64,000 nt of DNA from contig NC_084888.1 in NCBI RefSeq assembly GCF_958979055.1, forward strand, positions 2,560,001-2,624,000. The letters run 5' to 3'. A program made the position numbers and the translations under genes. Every line of letters begins with the position of its first letter. Position 1 is the stretch's first letter. This DNA comes from Alnus glutinosa. Lineage: Eukaryota > Streptophyta > Magnoliopsida > Fagales > Betulaceae. Below the pieces are notes generated by a model. That model saw only the letters and a program-made list of their open reading frames with translations, did not search any database and was not told the origin of the DNA. Shown piece after piece: positions 60,534 to 64,000 of the stretch.

Positions 60534-61783
60534 TGCTGTGCGAGTCTCTGCGATTGATTGCTTTAGACGAGAGACAGAGAGTTTGTTGAGCTTGACCGTT
60601 TACAGCGTTGGGTCCCTATATCGGAACCAGGGTTTAAAGCTCCGCGAAATGGTAGTAGACGGCGTCGTCGAATCTCACAAAAAAAAAATTTGTTCAACGC
60701 ATGAGTGCGAACTGCGAACAGATCTATTGGGAGTAATAAATCATGCGTCACTTTTGTGTTATTTAAAAAAAAAATATATATATATATAATTTTAAAATTA
60801 CTATTTAACTTGTGATCGATAGCGATTGAATTTTAATAAAATGATAATTTTAAAGACCATCTCATTTTTAGAAGAACATAAAATATGCACCTCGATTTGG
60901 TGCACGTGTCTCAAATTTATTATTAGTTCGAATGTTTTTGTAAAATGTAGAACTAGTTTTTTATTTTCTCTTTGTAACCTGAATAGTAGTATAAAATGTT
61001 TCAATTAAAAAACTTTTTACATGATTTTCTTGTGGTTTAGACAAATTGATATTAAAGAAAATTGGACTAAGGTTGAGTTGATATTTATTTTAGGATTGAT
61101 TTAGAACTGGAATGAAACGGCTTTGCGGTTTAAAGAGGGTCTATAGTATTTATTTTTGGATCAAATTCCAATTGAAAATTTACAAAAGGAGAAAACAAAA
61201 AGATATCTCATCATTGTGCAGTCCAACATTTGAACCAATATATTTCTAACAGGTTTTAGGGCAGGGCTGAAATATGATAGACCCTCTTGTAAAAACTTCC
61301 CTTTTTTTTTTTTTTTTTTTTTTGAAAATTTGATACTTTGATTATATGATAGAATGAAAAGTAATGCTATTTTCCCACTCATTTATCGATCTCATTTCAC
61401 AACAGCTGACGTGACGTATTTAAAAGTAACACGCCATATCAGCAAATATAAAATGTGTGTTATGAGTAGCATTACTCAAAGGCTATTCACTCGCACAATG
61501 AATCCAGAGGATTGTCACCAACAAGATGGCTCCTGATATTCTTCAAAGAACATAACATTAGCTTCTTGAAAACAAAATAACAACATCAAGGCTGTTAGCC
61601 TGTTACATATAGTCTCCAAATGAAAATTTTGCTACATTTCTTGTATATAAGACTCAGGACGATCGAGTTCAGAAACAGCACACATCCTATTATAACTTAA
61701 TAGTATATTTAAATACAATCTCCTTGGAATTAAAGAGAAACAATGAAGGAAAAACTTCCCAATTATGAATTGTCATCTATGTG
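60534..61783. other. Intergenic: SET-gene promoter and 3' flank of the small membrane-protein gene
   Basis: Holds the promoter of the minus-strand SET-domain gene, AT-rich sequence, a T-run at about 61303-61323, and a small MITE-like inverted repeat at about 61360-61476 (AGTAATGCTA ... TAGCATTACT). No exon was seen. Confidence 0.55.
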
Positions 61784-62068
61784 TCAAAGGAATTTCAGTT
61801 TCCCCTTGGACACAGAATCCTTTGCATGCTCTAATCGACACAATGCTTTTTGAGCCCCAGACAAACCGGAACATGACCCGGTAGCCCCTAAAGTGACAGC
61901 AAAGTAAAGATAGATTGTGCATAGGAAACCCAGGAGAACTAGAGCTGTTAAAAGGAACCGGTGCCTTTGGAGGAGTGTTGACCAGCTTAATGAATCATCC
62001 CGTGAGAATTGCTTCCTGAATGATGGTGACCTACGATGAGGAGAAGCTAGAATGCTGTCGAGAACCAT
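61784..62068 (-). CDS. Small single-pass membrane protein of unknown function (94 aa)
   Basis: Single coding exon with ATG at 62066-62068 and TGA at 61784-61786. N-terminal 38 residues are polar and Ser/Arg-rich (HRRSPSFRKQFSRDDSLSW). One hydrophobic segment follows (about 38-60, FLLTALVLLGFLCTIYLYFA). The tail has two Cys (CSGLSGAQKALCRLEHAK) and a basic end GKLKFL. This pattern looks like a small plant membrane protein I have met without a known function. Just upstream, an acceptor-like sequence (AACTTTCAG, intron end near 62098) suggests a 5' UTR intron, so the transcript probably starts further right. The coding call rests on the ordered architecture and intact frame; location in a secretory-pathway membrane is inferred. 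Confidence 0.8.
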   Translation of the reverse strand: MVLDSILASPHRRSPSFRKQFSRDDSLSWSTLLQRHRFLLTALVLLGFLCTIYLYFAVTLGATGSCSGLSGAQKALCRLEHAKDSVSKGKLKFL

Positions 62069-64000
62069 GGCTTATACACTACCTCCTCAGCCAACCTGAA
62101 AGTTGTGTTCAAGATGACAGATAAAAAGGCAACGTTAACAATTTAGAAGTAAAAGATGAAAGGGTTTATTTCTCGCTTTTTGAGAATTATTTATAATTGA
62201 AAGGGTGTAAATACATACATACATGAACATATGTAATGATAATAGAACTGTTCAAGATTGCACAATGCGACTGACTGTAATAACAGTCACTATAAGCAGA
62301 AGCATCAAACTTTTTTATGACAAGAAACAAGCCAACAAGCAATTTTTTTAAAAAAATGCAACATGCTAATACACTGTACTGTTACCATGAGATCAACAAT
62401 GAAAAAGGGTGATCACTAGTTTAAAATAGAAAATGAAAGGGTTAATATCAGCATCAATGATGTATGAAAAGGCTTTGAAGTGATTGTTAATTGCCAAGTA
62501 ACAAATGATGCTCAGACAGGGAGAAAGAAAAAATTCTAGGAGGCATTGGTAGGGTCATTATAAAGACATTGTTGTATGCAGCAGAAATGGAACTGTTGGA
62601 GAAACATCAGTGTAGTGGGTATTGAAGGCTAAAAGAGAAATGTAATACAAGTATCATTGTAGCAGTATAAATAGGACACTTAGCAAAACATCAGCAAAGC
62701 AGTTAATTAATAACTACTAACTTAAATTTACAAAACTCTCAAAATCAAGGCCACACAAGTGGCCACACCCACCTAAGTGTGAACTAGATCAGGGCTTAAG
62801 TATCTAAGCTACATGTAATTTTTTCAGCACATCACTAAGTGCCTATAATTTTTTAGCAGCAAGAATGAAAAATAAAATCAATCATTTCAACTAGGCCACT
62901 GCATATGGAAAGATTTTTTTATATATATAAATAATCGAAATACCATTAAAAGCAGAAGGCGCACTTCATATGGAAAGATAAAAGTCATACACCATATGGA
63001 AGCATTATTTTCACATACATCTAAATGGGACCAAAAAAATAAAGATAATGCATAACAGAGAGAAATATTGAGTATGGATCTTGAGTAAAGTGCAAGCATT
63101 AAAAAGACCACCATAAGATTTCAGACATTACAGCTAATATCAAAGGAGTCTTCATTACTTATCTTCTTTTGTTATTTACTTATAAAAAAAAAAATTATCT
63201 TCTTTTGTTATTTGTAAAAATGCCCTAGAAGCAATGTTTCAAATGTTCCAGCCTTTAGATGCACAATAAACTAACTCAGCATCATTCTGTGAGACTGTCA
63301 CAAACAAATGAAGGTCAGTGAAATTGTATCTTATTCAAATACCCAGTAAAGTTGGAAAAAAAAGATATCCAGGGTTATTATCAATGATCCAGTACAACTT
63401 GGGCACTAGCGGCCCAAAACATCAACCAGAAAACAATAGGATTCCTGAGGGTAGAAACAGTTTTTTTTTTTTTTGGGTGGGGGAGAGTGAGAGAGGCAAA
63501 CATAGACCAGAACACAAGCAAAGCTATGCCAATTCCGTTAGACAGTGCACCCTGATGCTAAGCATCATCTTCATTCACAATAAAGTGCTCATATAGAGTT
63601 CAACAGTCACTCCAGGAACACACAAGTTGTCTTTCATTAACATGCAACTTTCACTGGGATGGAGAAATGTTTCTTCAACTGAATAAGCAGGAAAATGCTA
63701 AAAATAATTGCACAAGATCTAAGAGATTAGAGTTGCCAAACATAAGTTCTTAATTTGAAGAACTATAATTAAAAAATGTTTAATCTGTATTATTATGAAT
63801 AAATTTAACTTTTTAAATATGCATTCAAGAAATAATTGCACGCAGCCCAACAGAAACACAGTCTAACTTCTCTGCCTAGTTCAAACATACCTTGGACGTT
63901 AACCATGAAACTATTCCTTAGTAGTAAAAGGCCAACTTTCCAGATCAACGCCAAACAGAGTGAAGATTACATCCCTTGATCTATAATGTGGCATACAGTG
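62069..64000. other. Probable 5' UTR intron and flank of the small membrane-protein gene
   Basis: AT-rich sequence with no clear gene. A donor-like site CCAAG|GTATGT (minus strand, near 63891) could pair with the acceptor near 62098, which would make this a long leader intron. At the right edge (63911-64000, minus) an open frame ends in TAG and may belong to another exon beyond the window. Confidence 0.4.

Noticed and set aside
1-64000. CRISPR array, bacterial operon, prophage or toxin system
   Set aside because: No direct-repeat/spacer pattern or bacterial gene structure; everything supports nuclear plant DNA.

Overview
This window reads as nuclear DNA from a eudicot plant, probably a woody one. 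The genes have many short introns with GT-AG borders, the proteins are plant-specific or plant-like (a chloroplast rRNA methyltransferase, a CC-NBS-LRR, a type-B response regulator), the spacers are very AT-rich, and MULE, hAT, SINE, L1 and LTR elements are abundant. The species assignment is only an impression. All exon borders were read by eye from splice sites, reading phase and family similarity. For every spliced gene with both ends in the window, the exon lengths add up to an open frame divisible by three.

Layout. 0.1-1.9 kb (+): 3' part of a fructosamine/ribulosamine 3-kinase gene, cut by the window edge. 3.3-3.9 kb (+): a single-exon 173-aa plant protein of unknown function. 5.2-10.7 kb (-): ten-exon chloroplast KsgA/Dim1-type rRNA dimethyladenosine transferase (PFC1). 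10.9-12.4 kb: a 1.3-kb MULE and a tRNA-derived SINE, both with clean target-site duplications. 13.4-16.0 kb (-): intact intronless 855-aa CC-NBS-LRR. 16.6-18.0 kb: a fold-back MULE MITE and a hAT element. 18.5-20.6 kb (-): five-exon type-B response regulator whose receiver has lost its phospho-acceptor aspartate. 23.0-27.3 kb (-): eight-exon GEN1 Holliday-junction resolvase with a PIP-box-like motif near its C-terminus. 30.1-32.8 kb (+): three-exon DUF4378-type protein. 32.8-41.8 kb: a 9-kb AT-rich stretch of decayed repeats with no convincing gene. 41.8-44.8 kb (+): seven-exon UTR2/UTR4-type nucleotide-sugar transporter. 46.2-47.3 kb (+): three-exon VIT/CCC1-family transporter. 47.8-60.5 kb (-): a sixteen-exon SET-domain lysine methyltransferase (SDG40-like), swollen by an L1 LINE and a short non-coding LTR element in two introns. 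61.8-62.1 kb (-): a 94-aa single-pass membrane protein.

The genes do not form one pathway; this is an ordinary plant gene neighbourhood. I found no convincing new multi-gene system. The observations most worth following are the degenerate (Asp to Glu) type-B receiver, the double 3' tail of the intronic LINE, the MULE with an unexplained interior, and the candidate miR482/2118 site in the NLR.
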